33,749 nt of DNA from Rubrivivax sp. SCN 70-15 (GCA_001725505.1 MEGM01000093.1:1-33749), one strand, 5' to 3'. Numbered from the stretch's first letter, positions 1 through 7,581 are shown. The notes: generated by a model from the sequence alone, not told the origin. Translations and numbers: made by a program.

Positions 1-381
1 CTCGGCCCCGACTGGGCCGCCCTGCGCCTGGCCACCGGCGCGGACCGGCGCATCGAGCTGCGTCTGCGCGCGCTGCGCGACCACCTGGCCGACTGCCTCG
101 TGACGCTGCCGGCGCTGTGCGAGCGCGGCGCGCCGGCCGCGATCCACTTCTGGTTCGCCAACCTCGAGGGCTTGCGGCTCGAGATGTTCCCGCGCCTGCA
201 GGCCGGCTACGCGGCCTGGCGCGCGGGCGACGGCGGGCGTGCGCTCGACGCCGCGGTCCGGGCCGGGCAGGAGCACTGGTCCGCGCTCGGTGCGCAGGCC
301 GTCGCGCTCTACCGGCGCGACGGCGAGCAGGCGCGCGAGCCGCTCGCCGCGCTGCTGACGGCGGCCACCGCGAACTGCTGA
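1..381 (+). CDS. C-terminal part of an unidentified protein (5' end outside window)
   Basis: The frame is open from the first base to the TGA at 379-381, so this is the last 126 residues of a longer protein. The visible part is Ala/Arg/Leu-rich and looks all-helical, with no membrane segment. A stretch around residues 55-75 (HFWFANLEGLRLEMFP) is the most distinctive part. The helical character would fit the ligand-binding half of a one-component regulator, such as the FCD domain of a GntR protein, but I see no diagnostic metal-binding pattern and do not assign it. It converges on the minus-strand gene that ends at 385, with only 3 nt between the stops. Confidence 0.6.
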   Translation, partial: LGPDWAALRLATGADRRIELRLRALRDHLADCLVTLPALCERGAPAAIHFWFANLEGLRLEMFPRLQAGYAAWRAGDGGRALDAAVRAGQEHWSALGAQAVALYRRDGEQAREPLAALLTAATANC

Positions 382-384
382 TCC

Positions 385-1029
385 TCAGCTGCCCAGCGGG
401 TGCGGCATCAGGCTGATCTTGGTGCAGAACGCGAGCTGGTCGAACAGGCCGTAGACCGGCGTCGGGCCGCTGTAGGCGCTGGAGAAGATCACCTTGACGA
501 TGTCGGCCGACGCCGATGAATGGATCAGCGTCTGCCACGAGCCGTAGCCCGGGTCGCCGTAGGCGAGCGGGTAGTAGACGCGACCGAGCACCTTGCCGTC
601 GGCGTTGTAGGCCTCGAGGAAGGGGCGCGCGGTCGGCGTCGACATGAACTCGGGCGGTAGCACGATCTTGGCGTCGACCGAGACCCAGCGTTGCGGCCGG
701 GTGAAGCTGGCCTCGACGCCGCCCTGGCGGGCGTCGAAGAAGCCGAGCGCCGGCGGCGCGACGACCGAGACGCAGTTCGGTGCGCTCTCGACGCCCCAGA
801 CCGCGCGCGCGTAGGAACTCCAGCGCCGCGGCGGGTTGTTCGTCACCGACGCGAACGTCACGCCCTTGGACGCGTAATGGGTGTCGACGATGGCGCCGTC
901 GGCGACGTCGTCGAAGTCGATGACGGTGGCCTCGCCGAAATCGATCGGCGGGCGCAGGCCGGGCGGGCGCAGCCCGGGAGGACGCGGCTTGACGAGGCCG
1001 GTGTTGAGCAAGTCGACCACTCTGGTCAT
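385..1029 (-). CDS. Hypothetical protein with beta-sandwich (lectin-like) character
   Basis: This encodes 214 residues. The start ATG at 1029 has a GGGAG ribosome-binding site about 6 nt upstream. Residues 14-28 carry a proline-rich double repeat (PPGLR PPGLR PP). The segment IDFDDVADGAIVDTHYASKG followed by VTFAS is typical of secreted beta-sandwich proteins of the PEP-CTERM/lectin-like type, where it forms the first strands. No signal peptide and no PEP-CTERM anchor are visible, so secretion is not supported by the sequence. The two cysteines are far apart. It lies 120 nt downstream of the yeeE gene on the same strand and may or may not share its transcript. Function is unknown. Confidence 0.65.
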   Translation of the reverse strand: MTRVVDLLNTGLVKPRPPGLRPPGLRPPIDFGEATVIDFDDVADGAIVDTHYASKGVTFASVTNNPPRRWSSYARAVWGVESAPNCVSVVAPPALGFFDARQGGVEASFTRPQRWVSVDAKIVLPPEFMSTPTARPFLEAYNADGKVLGRVYYPLAYGDPGYGSWQTLIHSSASADIVKVIFSSAYSGPTPVYGLFDQLAFCTKISLMPHPLGS

Positions 1030-1149
1030 GTCGGACTCCCATGAACTCGAACGAGTTCGATGGTGCCGGGCGCAGGATCCGGCGCGTTGCGCAGAATCAA
1101 GGCCGCTCTCGCACCGGCTTCCGGCCGTGCCGGGGCCGGCCCGCGTGGA

Positions 1150-2271
1150 TCAGGCGGCGCGTTCCTCGCGCCAGCTGATGTACTTCATCGTCGCGACCGC
1201 GCCGCCGATGATGCTCGCGAGCGCGAGGAACGATCCGACCGCCAGCGTCGAGACCCCGCTCAGGCCCTGGCCGATGGTGCAGCCCAGCGCAGTGACGCCG
1301 CCGAAGCCCATCAGCACCGCCCCGAAGAGCTGGCTGCGCAGGTCGGCGAACGACGCGAAGCCTTCCCAGCGGAACTTGTGCGTGTACAGCGCGTAGGCCG
1401 CCGAGCCGAGCACGACGCCGATCACGGTGGCGATGCCGAAGCTCGGATGCATGGACTGGTCGGTCCACAGCAGCAGCATCTCGAGCGAGTAGGCGGTCGG
1501 ACCGACGAAGCTCAGCGATTCGATCGTGTGCGAGTTGGTCGCGAAGTACCCGGTCTCGAGCGTGTCCGGGTTCTCGCCGTAGCCCAGGTGGCCCGACAGG
1601 TACCAGCCGAGCACGACGATCAGGCCGAGCGCGATCGCGCCGCCGATCTGCCAGCCGTTGCTGCGGAAGCGCTTGTCCTTGAAGACGAAGACCAGCAGCG
1701 CGACGGCGATCACGCCCGCCGTCGCGGCGAGCGCGGTGCCCGCGGGCAGCCCGGTCGCATGCGACACCAGCGAGGCCAGGCTTTCGTCCTTCAGCCCGAG
1801 CGAACCGAGGTTCAGCGCCACCGGGTCGAGGTAGCTCGCACGCCACTGGCCGAACAGGCCCTTCAGCGTCATGTAGGCCGAGATCGCGAGGAAGGTCAGC
1901 ACGACCAGCGAGCGCAGGCTGCCGCCGCCGAAGCGGACCAGGTTCTTGTTCGCGCAGCCGCCGGCCAGGCTCATGCCGACGCCGAACAGCAGCCCGCCGA
2001 CGAGCAGCGAGAGCCAGCGCACCGTGGGCTGCTGGTAGACCGACTTCATCAGGTCGACCTGGCCGGTGGCCTGCAGCGCGCTGGCGCCGATCAGCGCCAC
2101 CGCGATCGCCAGCAGCCACATCCGCATCCGGTTCCAGTGGCCGATGTTGACGATGTCGGAGACCGCTCCCATCGTGCAGAAGTTGGTCTTGTTGGCGACC
2201 GCGCCGAACACGAAGGCGAGCACGAATCCCCCCCAGACGACCAGGGCAGCGGGGTTGGCGGCAGAAGGCAT
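1150..2271 (-). CDS. YeeE/YedE family (TsuA-like) sulfur-compound transporter
   Basis: An inner-membrane protein of 373 residues with about nine or ten hydrophobic helices. It shows the YeeE/YedE (DUF395) hallmarks: an early NKTNFCTMG motif, GGCANKNLVRFGGGSL near the middle, and GCTIGQGLSG near the C-terminus. In the characterised family member TsuA, conserved cysteines in such motifs relay thiosulfate through the membrane, so uptake of thiosulfate or a related sulfur compound is the likely role. I chose the ATG at 2271, which has GAGGAA 8 nt upstream, over the longer frame that begins at 2313. It is the last gene of the tusA-dsrE2-DUF302-yeeE operon, 46 nt after the DUF302 gene, and this context supports sulfur trafficking. 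The exact substrate is inferred. Confidence 0.9.
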   Translation of the reverse strand: MPSAANPAALVVWGGFVLAFVFGAVANKTNFCTMGAVSDIVNIGHWNRMRMWLLAIAVALIGASALQATGQVDLMKSVYQQPTVRWLSLLVGGLLFGVGMSLAGGCANKNLVRFGGGSLRSLVVLTFLAISAYMTLKGLFGQWRASYLDPVALNLGSLGLKDESLASLVSHATGLPAGTALAATAGVIAVALLVFVFKDKRFRSNGWQIGGAIALGLIVVLGWYLSGHLGYGENPDTLETGYFATNSHTIESLSFVGPTAYSLEMLLLWTDQSMHPSFGIATVIGVVLGSAAYALYTHKFRWEGFASFADLRSQLFGAVLMGFGGVTALGCTIGQGLSGVSTLAVGSFLALASIIGGAVATMKYISWREERAA

Positions 2272-2317
2272 CGTCAGGTTCCTCGGGCTGTGCGGGCCGG
2301 CCAGGCCCGCCACGGAT

Positions 2318-3187
2318 TCAAGGGTTGCCGGCGACCCGGCCGAGCATCTGCTGGATCAGGTCGGGCGCGCGTGCGATGCGCATGAACTGGCCCAGGCCCA
2401 GCGCCGGCCAGGACAGCGCGATGCGGTAGCGAGCATACAAGGCATAGGCCTTGTTGCCGACGATGTAGATCTCGTACGGCAGCGCGGCCACGTTGTCGGG
2501 GCCGATCGTGCCCACCCACCAGGCCTCGCCATGCTCGGGGTCGTTCATCGCGACGCCGAAGAGCGCGAGCTTCGCGCCCGGCATCGTGACCTCGTAGACT
2601 GGCGCCGTCCTCGCGACGCCCTTGGCGAGGTTGTCGTGCACGGTGCGCACGGCGTCGTCGAAGCTCGCGAAGCTGGCCAGCTCGTTGCGCGACGACTCGA
2701 TGCGCTCCATGCCGAACATGTAGTGGTAGCTCGGCAGGTCGGCCGCCGGCACGTCGCCGCCGAACGGCGTGCCCGCGCCCAGCGCGTGCGCCAGCCGTGC
2801 CTGCACCGAGCGGATCGCCGGCTGCGCGGCGTCGAACGCGCTGCGCAGCGTCGCGCGGTACCAGTAGTCCGGGTTCATGTACGAGACCGTGCCGTCGCTC
2901 TTGATGCCCACGCGCAGCACGGCGGCGACGATCGCGACGCCGCCGGCGGCGCGCACGGCGTCGAGCATCGCCGGGTCGGTGACGACGACGCTGGCGTAGG
3001 CGTCGAGGCCGCGCGGACGGTGGCTGCCGACGACGGTGAAGCCGTCGGCGCGCAGCGCCTGCTCGACCCGGCTCACCAGCGCCGGCAGGTCGGCCGCGGG
3101 CAGCGGCGTGCCGGTGACGTAGGGCTGGACCGCGAAGGCAGCGGGCGCGAAGAGCAGAACGAACAGCGCCAGGAAGACCTGTCTCAT
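2318..3187 (-). CDS. Periplasmic DUF302-like protein
   Basis: This encodes 289 residues with a clear signal peptide (MRQVFLALFVLLFAPAAFA, probable cleavage after AFA), so the mature protein should be periplasmic. The N-terminal half contains an alpha/beta segment (VEQALRADGFTVVG) of the kind seen in DUF302 domains. The C-terminal half ends with LPYEIYIVGNKAYALYARYR followed by IALSWPALG, a pattern I associate with DUF302 proteins of sulfur-oxidation loci. The start has GAGGTGA about 6 nt upstream. It sits between dsrE2 (102 nt) and the yeeE transporter (46 nt). Its biochemical role is unknown; handling a sulfur compound before uptake is an inference from position. Confidence 0.8.
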   Translation of the reverse strand: MRQVFLALFVLLFAPAAFAVQPYVTGTPLPAADLPALVSRVEQALRADGFTVVGSHRPRGLDAYASVVVTDPAMLDAVRAAGGVAIVAAVLRVGIKSDGTVSYMNPDYWYRATLRSAFDAAQPAIRSVQARLAHALGAGTPFGGDVPAADLPSYHYMFGMERIESSRNELASFASFDDAVRTVHDNLAKGVARTAPVYEVTMPGAKLALFGVAMNDPEHGEAWWVGTIGPDNVAALPYEIYIVGNKAYALYARYRIALSWPALGLGQFMRIARAPDLIQQMLGRVAGNP

Positions 3188-3289
3188 GCGGTCACCTCGT
3201 CGAAGGCAGTCTGTGGGAGGCGCTGCCCGGCCCCGCGACCTGGCGGCAGACGGTCCGGGCCCTGGTCACGGCAGCGCCGGACGCGGCGC

Positions 3290-3760
3290 TCAGATGAACA
3301 GGCAGACGTCGGTCTCGCCGGCGAACTTCATGAAGGTCGCTGCGCCGCCGTACTCGATGCCGTCGATGAAGTCGGACTTGTCGAACTCGAACAGGTCCAC
3401 CGTCATCTGGCAGGCGATGAACTTGACGTCGGCCTCCTGGCAGAGGTCGCGCAGCTCGGTCAGCGATGCGACGCCCTTCTTCTTCATCTTGGCCTTCATC
3501 ATCGACGTCGCCATCGCCTCCATGCCGGGCAGCATCGAGACCACCACCGGCATCGGCACCGGCATCGGCATCGCCGGGTTGCCGATCGGGCTGATCGCGA
3601 TCCCGCTCAGGTCCTTGCGCAGCAGCTGCAGGCCGTAGAAGGTGAAGAAGATCTGCACTTCCCAGCCCAGGGCGGCCGCGGTCGAAGCCAGGATGAGGGG
3701 AGGGTACGCCATGTCCAGCGCACCCTTGGTGGCGATGATCGCCATCTTCTTCGCAGCCAT
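3290..3760 (-). CDS. dsrE2: DsrE2-type sulfur carrier protein (DsrE/DsrF/DrsH-like)
   Basis: This encodes 156 residues, the usual size for DsrE2. The N-terminus (KKMAIIATKGALDMAYPPLI) and the segment VKFIACQMTVDLFEF contain the family signature, with Cys138 of the CQMT motif as the probable persulfide-carrying cysteine. The middle has a Met/Pro-rich hydrophobic stretch (PIGNPAMPMPVPMP) that in DsrE2 proteins is thought to associate with the membrane. The start has GGAG 8 nt upstream. It directly follows tusA (36 nt). In rhd-tusA-dsrE2 clusters these proteins pass sulfane sulfur between carriers for oxidation or biosynthesis, but here no rhodanese gene is adjacent. Confidence 0.9.
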   Translation of the reverse strand: MAAKKMAIIATKGALDMAYPPLILASTAAALGWEVQIFFTFYGLQLLRKDLSGIAISPIGNPAMPMPVPMPVVVSMLPGMEAMATSMMKAKMKKKGVASLTELRDLCQEADVKFIACQMTVDLFEFDKSDFIDGIEYGGAATFMKFAGETDVCLFI

Positions 3761-3796
3761 GAAGACTCCGTGCTCGTGTCGAGGCGCGCGGCGCCG

Positions 3797-4024
3797 TCAG
3801 GCCTTCTTGAGGAAGAAGACGTACTTGCTGTTCTCGGTGCTCTGCTCGAGCAGCGTGTTGCCGGTCTGCTCGGCAAAGGCCTGCATGTCGCAAACCGAGC
3901 CGGGATCGGTGGCGACGACGCGCAGGACCTGGCCCGAGGCCATGTCGGCGAGCGACTTCTTCGTCTTCACGATCGGCAGCGGGCAGGACAGGCCCGAGGC
4001 GTCGAATTCCTTGTCGAACTTCAT
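3797..4024 (-). CDS. tusA: TusA-family sulfurtransferase
   Basis: This encodes 75 residues, typical of TusA. The signature CPxP motif is present as SCPLPIVKTKKSL, with Cys14 the expected sulfur-carrying residue, followed by the usual GQVLRVVATDPGS strand-helix. A second cysteine lies in the VCDMQAF segment. The ATG at 4024 is preceded by GGAGA about 7 nt upstream. It is the first gene of the minus-strand sulfur operon, so its promoter lies in the 451-nt region shared with the divergent fluoride operon. The DsrE2 partner encoded next to it is its likely exchange partner. This could serve thiosulfate or sulfane-sulfur oxidation rather than tRNA thiolation. Confidence 0.93.
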   Translation of the reverse strand: MKFDKEFDASGLSCPLPIVKTKKSLADMASGQVLRVVATDPGSVCDMQAFAEQTGNTLLEQSTENSKYVFFLKKA

Positions 4025-4131
4025 TGCGTGTCTCCAGGTTGCCGTAGAACCGCGCTGGGCGGCAGGGCCATTATTGTTCGTCGGCGGCCGTTGCGCCGGG
4101 CACGGCGCGGACGCGGCTCCGGGCCGCCCAT

Positions 4132-4181
4132 GGCATCTATTAGCGCGGTTGGGCCACCTTGGCGTCTATTACCGCGATGGG
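4132..4181. repeat. Pair of imperfect direct repeats, possible operator
   Basis: GGCATCTATTAGCGCG (from 4132) and GGCGTCTATTACCGCG (from 4161) recur with a 29-nt period, and each is followed by a T/G-rich end with GGG. They lie upstream of both tusA and the fluoride riboswitch. Paired direct repeats near three helical turns apart are a common layout for a regulator site. No regulator is identified, and the repeats may equally overlap promoter elements. Confidence 0.4.
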
Positions 4182-4347
4182 TGATGTTGCGTAGCCCATG
4201 TGGGTAGTGTGGTCTGGCACGGCCCGTGGGCGTGCAGCGAAGGGGCGAGGCCGTCGGCGCGGCAGCCCCTGCTTCGTCCGCGTCGGTGAGGCGGCAGTTC
4301 GGGCCGCAGGCCTGCACGGACCGTCCTCGGGCCGACGTTATAGTCGC

Positions 4348-4412
4348 GGCCCTGGAGATGGCATGCCTCCATGAACCGCCGCGTCAGCGGCTGATGATGC
4401 CTGCGCTGGGCC
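4348..4412 (+). promoter_or_regulatory. Fluoride riboswitch (crcB motif)
   Basis: The segment GGAGATGGCATGCCTCCATG followed by AACCGCC and GGCTGATGATGCCT matches the crcB-motif consensus as seen in Pseudomonas. The pairings are all visible: GGAG 4354-4357 with CTCC 4367-4370; CCGC 4376-4379 with GCGG 4387-4390; and the pseudoknot GGCAT 4360-4364 with ATGCC 4397-4401. An outer pairing GGCCC 4348-4352 with GGGCC 4408-4412 can close the element. It lies 64 nt upstream of crcB, the gene this riboswitch class most often controls, so fluoride binding should turn on export. Confidence 0.93.
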
Positions 4413-4439
4413 GGACCGGTGCGCGGGTGGTGCGTCCGG
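4411..4439 (+). promoter_or_regulatory. Hairpin overlapping the riboswitch 3' edge, candidate expression platform
   Basis: CCGGAC (4411-4416) and GTCCGG (4434-4439) form a perfect six-pair stem. The left arm shares two bases with the GGGCC that closes the fluoride aptamer at 4408-4412, so the two structures compete. No T-tract follows, so a plain intrinsic terminator is unlikely. Control of translation or of Rho access is more plausible. Confidence 0.4.
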
Positions 4440-4475
4440 GTCGGGTGTGTCGATCGCAAAGCAACGGACGCCTTC

Positions 4476-4859
4476 ATGTTCACCTCCATCCTTGCCATCG
4501 GCCTGGGCGCCGCGATCGGCGCCGTGCTGCGCTGGCAGCTCAGCGTCTGGCTCAATGCGCTGTTTCCAGCCATCCCGCCCGGCACGCTGGCGGCCAACCT
4601 GCTCGGCGCCTACATCATCGGCGTGGCGATCGCCCTGTTCGCGCGCCACCCGGCCTGGGCGCCCGAATGGCGGCTGTTCATCATCACCGGGATGATGGGC
4701 GGCCTGACGACGTTCTCGACCTTCTCGGCCGAGGTCTCGACGTTGTTGCAGCAGGGCCGCATCGCCTGGGCCGGCGCCGAGATCGCGGTCCACGTCGTGG
4801 GTTCGGTCATGCTGACCCTGCTCGGCATGGCCAGCGTCGTCGCCGTCCAGCGCCTGTGA
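4476..4859 (+). CDS. crcB: CrcB/Fluc fluoride channel
   Basis: This encodes 127 residues with four hydrophobic helices. Family motifs are present: [10 protein letters not shown] at the N-terminus, [14 protein letters not shown] in helix 2, and [12 protein letters not shown] in helix 3, which includes the Thr/Ser/Phe residues lining the pore. Fluc proteins work as antiparallel dimers in the inner membrane and let fluoride leave the cell. I chose the ATG at 4476 because the family starts close to the first helix; the longer frame from 4419 would run into the riboswitch hairpin. The ribosome-binding site is weak, in keeping with control by the upstream fluoride riboswitch. It is the first gene of crcB-DUF190-MFS. 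Confidence 0.96.
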   Translation: MFTSILAIGLGAAIGAVLRWQLSVWLNALFPAIPPGTLAANLLGAYIIGVAIALFARHPAWAPEWRLFIITGMMGGLTTFSTFSAEVSTLLQQGRIAWAGAEIAVHVVGSVMLTLLGMASVVAVQRL

Positions 4860-4878
4860 TTCCCGCGGAGATTCGCCC

Positions 4879-5196
4879 ATGCAAGGCTTCCAGCTCACCT
4901 TCTACACGCAACAGGACCGCCGCCATGGCCACCAGCCGCTCGGCGAATGGCTGCTCGAGGAGGCCCGGCGCCTGGGCATCTCCGGCGCGACGCTGTCGAA
5001 CGCGGCCGAGGGCTATGGCCATGGCGGCAAGCTGCACTCGGCGCATTTCTTCGAGCTCGCCGAACAGCCGGTGCAGGTGATGATGGCGGTCGAATCGGCC
5101 GACGCCGACCGCTTCTTCGCGCGCCTGAAGGACGAAGGCGTCGACGTCTTCTACGTCAAGACACCGATCGAATTCGGCATGACCGGCGGCGCCTGA
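4879..5196 (+). CDS. DUF190 (PII-like) protein
   Basis: This encodes 105 residues of the DUF190 family, which adopts a PII-like ferredoxin fold. The N-terminus (FQLTFYTQQDRRHGHQPLGE) is the family's usual opening, the segment GATLSNAAEGYGHGGKLHS is its characteristic loop, and the C-terminal VFYVKTPIEFG is also typical. DUF190 genes often lie next to crcB, and a regulatory or nucleotide-sensing role has been proposed for them, but the function is not settled. The gene begins 19 nt after crcB with a GGAG site upstream. Its stop overlaps the start of the MFS gene (TGATG), which indicates translational coupling within one fluoride-induced operon. Confidence 0.93.
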   Translation: MQGFQLTFYTQQDRRHGHQPLGEWLLEEARRLGISGATLSNAAEGYGHGGKLHSAHFFELAEQPVQVMMAVESADADRFFARLKDEGVDVFYVKTPIEFGMTGGA

Positions 5197-6371
5197 TGTG
5201 GCAGGCGCTGCGCGCTCTGCCGCGCACGGTCTGGCTGATCGGACTGATCAGCCTGGTCAACGATTCGGCGTCGGAGATGCTGTACCCGCTGATCCCGCTG
5301 TACCTCGCGTCGGTGCTGATGTCCGGCCCGCGCGTGCTCGGCTTCATCGAGGGCGTCGCCGAGGCCACGGCCAGCCTGCTCAAGCTGTTCTCCGGCGTCG
5401 TCGTCGACCGCACCCGGCGCGGCAAGCCCTGGATCGTGGTCGGCTACGCGCTGGCCGGGCTCGGGCGCCCGCTGATCGCCTTCGTCGGCAGCTGGCCCTG
5501 GCTGTTCGTGATCCGCTTCTCCGACCGCGTCGGCAAGGGCCTGCGCACCTCGCCGCGCGACGCCTTGCTCGCCGCGAGCGCCGGGCCCGAGCGGCGCGGG
5601 CTGGCCTTCGGCGTCCATCGCGCGATGGACAACGCCGGCGCGGTGGTCGGGCCGGTGCTGGCGGCCACGCTCCTGGGCACCGGGATGGCGCTGCGCGACG
5701 TGTTCCTGTGGTCCTTCGTGCCGGGCGTGATCTGCTTGGCGCTCTCGCTCGCGATCCGCGAGCCGGCGCAGCCGCTGCCGCGCCAGGCGCGCCGCACGCG
5801 CTGGAAGTTCGGTGAGCTGCCCCCGGTGCTGCGCCGCTACCTGACGGTGGTCGCGTTGTTCACGCTCGGCAACTCGTCGAACATGTTCCTGCTGCTGCGC
5901 GCGCGCGAACTCGGGCTGACCGAGGCGCAGGTGCCGCTGCTGTGGGCCGGAGTCTCCGCGGTGGCGATGCTGCTGTCGACGCCGCTGTCCGGGCTGTCCG
6001 ACCGCTTCGGGCGCAAGCGCTTCCTGGTCGGCGGCTACCTCGCCTACGCCGCCGTCTATCTCGCGCTGGCACGGCTGCGCACCGACGGCGCGGAGATGCT
6101 CGCGCTGTACGCGCTCTACGGCGTGTTCCTCGGCGCCACCGAGGGCGTCGAGAAGGCGATGGTCGCCGACCTCGCGCCGGCCGACGGCACCGGTGCAGCC
6201 TTCGGCTGGTTCAACCTCGTCGCCGGCATCATGCTGCTGCCGGCTTCCATCCTGTTCGGCTGGCTGTACCAGACGTTCTCGGCCATGCTCGCCTTCAGCG
6301 TGTCGGGATGCCTGGCGCTCGCGGCGGCCGCACTGCTGCTGGCGTGGGTGCACCCGCCGGCGCGCGCCTGA
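5196..6371 (+). CDS. MFS transporter, third gene of the fluoride operon
   Basis: This encodes 391 residues with about twelve membrane helices in two halves. The N-terminal half begins LISLVNDSASEMLYPLIPLY and has a motif-A-like loop (VVDRTRRGKPW). The second half has a matching loop (GLSDRFGRKR). A conserved RFSDRVGKGLRTSPRDALLA segment in the first half places it in a family of uncharacterised proteobacterial MFS carriers. I chose the ATG at 5196 because it overlaps the DUF190 stop as TGATG and because family members begin just before the first helix; the frame upstream is an overlap with DUF190. Being behind a fluoride riboswitch, it may take part in fluoride or acid tolerance, but the substrate is unknown. 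Confidence 0.9.
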   Translation: MWQALRALPRTVWLIGLISLVNDSASEMLYPLIPLYLASVLMSGPRVLGFIEGVAEATASLLKLFSGVVVDRTRRGKPWIVVGYALAGLGRPLIAFVGSWPWLFVIRFSDRVGKGLRTSPRDALLAASAGPERRGLAFGVHRAMDNAGAVVGPVLAATLLGTGMALRDVFLWSFVPGVICLALSLAIREPAQPLPRQARRTRWKFGELPPVLRRYLTVVALFTLGNSSNMFLLLRARELGLTEAQVPLLWAGVSAVAMLLSTPLSGLSDRFGRKRFLVGGYLAYAAVYLALARLRTDGAEMLALYALYGVFLGATEGVEKAMVADLAPADGTGAAFGWFNLVAGIMLLPASILFGWLYQTFSAMLAFSVSGCLALAAAALLLAWVHPPARA

Positions 6372-6398
6372 CCGGCCGCGTGCCCGCGGGGCGGGCGT

Positions 6399-6887
6399 TC
6401 AGGACTTCGGTGCCGCCGGCCCGGCCGGCATCACCACCGGGGCCTTCGTGACGCGCACCTTGCCGCCGGTGGTGACGAGGATCACCGCGTCGCCCGGGTT
6501 GAAGGTCTCGCTGCCCTTGGCCTGGACGATCGCGCGCCGCTCGCCATTGCGCAGCTGAACCAGGATCTCCTCGGCCTGCTCGCGCGTGCCCATGCGCTCG
6601 GCCGCGTTGCCGATCACGCCGCCGACGACCGCGCCGATGACGCCGACCGCGAGCGACTCGCGGCTGCCGCCGACGCTGCTGCCGGCGACGCCGCCGACGA
6701 CGCCGCCGGCGGCGGCACCGATGCCGCTCTGCGAGCCCTCGACGACCACCGGCCGCACCGACAGCACGGTCGCGTCGAGCACCGTGCTCATGCGCTGCGC
6801 ATCGCGCGGGCTGATGACGTCCGGGCTCGTGGTGCTGCAGCCGCCGAACACGGCGAGCAGGGCAGCGACGGCGATCACGCGCTTCAT
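6399..6887 (-). CDS. Glycine-zipper outer-membrane lipoprotein (SlyB/Pcp-like)
   Basis: This encodes 162 residues. The signal peptide MKRVIAVAALLAVFGGC ends in a lipobox (FGG-Cys17), so the protein should be lipid-anchored, probably in the outer membrane. Residues about 54-98 form a glycine zipper (GIGAAAGGVVGGVAGSSVGG and GVIGAVVGGVIGN), the hallmark of SlyB/Pcp-type proteins. The C-terminal part (LVQLRNGERRAIVQ to FNPGDAVILVTTGGKVRV) looks like the small beta domain found after the zipper in SlyB. I chose the ATG at 6887 because AGGAG lies upstream and the lipoprotein signal starts there; the frame extends upstream to 6911. It converges with the MFS gene, with 27 nt between them. SlyB proteins support envelope stability. 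Confidence 0.88.
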   Translation of the reverse strand: MKRVIAVAALLAVFGGCSTTSPDVISPRDAQRMSTVLDATVLSVRPVVVEGSQSGIGAAAGGVVGGVAGSSVGGSRESLAVGVIGAVVGGVIGNAAERMGTREQAEEILVQLRNGERRAIVQAKGSETFNPGDAVILVTTGGKVRVTKAPVVMPAGPAAPKS

Positions 6888-7023
6888 CGAAAGATCTCCT
6901 TGACGGTCCATGGGGGCGATCGGGGCGCGCCCGATCCTGATGCGCAGGATGTTCGCAGATCGGCGCCGGCGTCGTCGCGTGCCGCGCGCCCCGGCCCGTA
7001 AAGTTGTGTTGCCTTTCGGCGCT

Positions 7024-7581
7024 TCAGCCGTGCAGCCGGCTGCTGCGCGGCACCGACGCGAGCAGGAAGTCCATCTGGTCGGCCAGGATGCGCCGGCCGC
7101 GCAGGATCATGTCCTCGTGCAGGCTGGGCACGTACGGCAGGTAGAGCAGGCTCATGCGTGCCTCCTCGGGCATCCGGCTGCCCTTGCGCCCGTTGCAGCC
7201 GCGGCAGGCGGTGATGCAGTTCATCCAGCTGTCGGCGCCACCGCGCGAGACCGGTCGGATGTGCTCGCGCGTCAGCTCGTCGAAATGGAAATGCCCGCCG
7301 CAATAGGCGCAGACATGGCGGTCGCGCACGAACAGCTTGGGGTTGCTCAGCGCCGGCGTCTGGCGCCAGGCGCGCGTGGGCACCGCGCCGCGCACCGCGA
7401 CGATCGGGTGCACCTCGATGCGCGACTGCAGCCCGGTCGTGCGCTGGATGCCGCCGCGCAGCACCTGGAACGCATGGCCCAGCGTCCACGCGACGCTGTC
7501 GCTGGCATACAGCAGCGCAGCCTCCTTGGCCGTGATCCAGGCCTGCGGGCGCCCGGAAACATCGAGTTGCAGCACGTCCAT
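7024..7581 (-). CDS. HNH endonuclease family protein
   Basis: This encodes 185 residues. The HNH core lies in the middle. LFVRDRHVCAYCG provides the first CxxC zinc pair, FDELTREHIRPVSRGGADSW carries the catalytic DE-H segment, the N of MNCITACRGCNGRKG the following Asn, and CRGC the second zinc pair. The N-terminal third (residues 1-75) is a conserved non-catalytic extension seen in stand-alone proteobacterial HNH proteins. The ATG at 7581 has AGGAG about 8 nt upstream. It is divergent from the protease-FHA pair, 81 nt away. There is no associated restriction methylase or phage terminase nearby, so the role is unknown. The same frame runs open for a further 1.4 kb upstream, but that is antisense to the protease gene. 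Confidence 0.92.
   Translation of the reverse strand: MDVLQLDVSGRPQAWITAKEAALLYASDSVAWTLGHAFQVLRGGIQRTTGLQSRIEVHPIVAVRGAVPTRAWRQTPALSNPKLFVRDRHVCAYCGGHFHFDELTREHIRPVSRGGADSWMNCITACRGCNGRKGSRMPEEARMSLLYLPYVPSLHEDMILRGRRILADQMDFLLASVPRSSRLHG

Larger units (their letters stand above)
4025..4475. other. Divergent intergenic region between the sulfur and fluoride operons
   Basis: These 451 nt contain no credible gene. They must hold the minus-strand promoter for tusA and the plus-strand promoter for the riboswitch transcript. A relatively AT-rich patch at 4068-4078 (CCATTATTGTT) is the best place for a minus-strand -10 element. A pair of imperfect direct repeats (4132-4181), the fluoride riboswitch (4348-4412) and a following hairpin (4411-4439) are listed separately. 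Confidence 0.7.
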
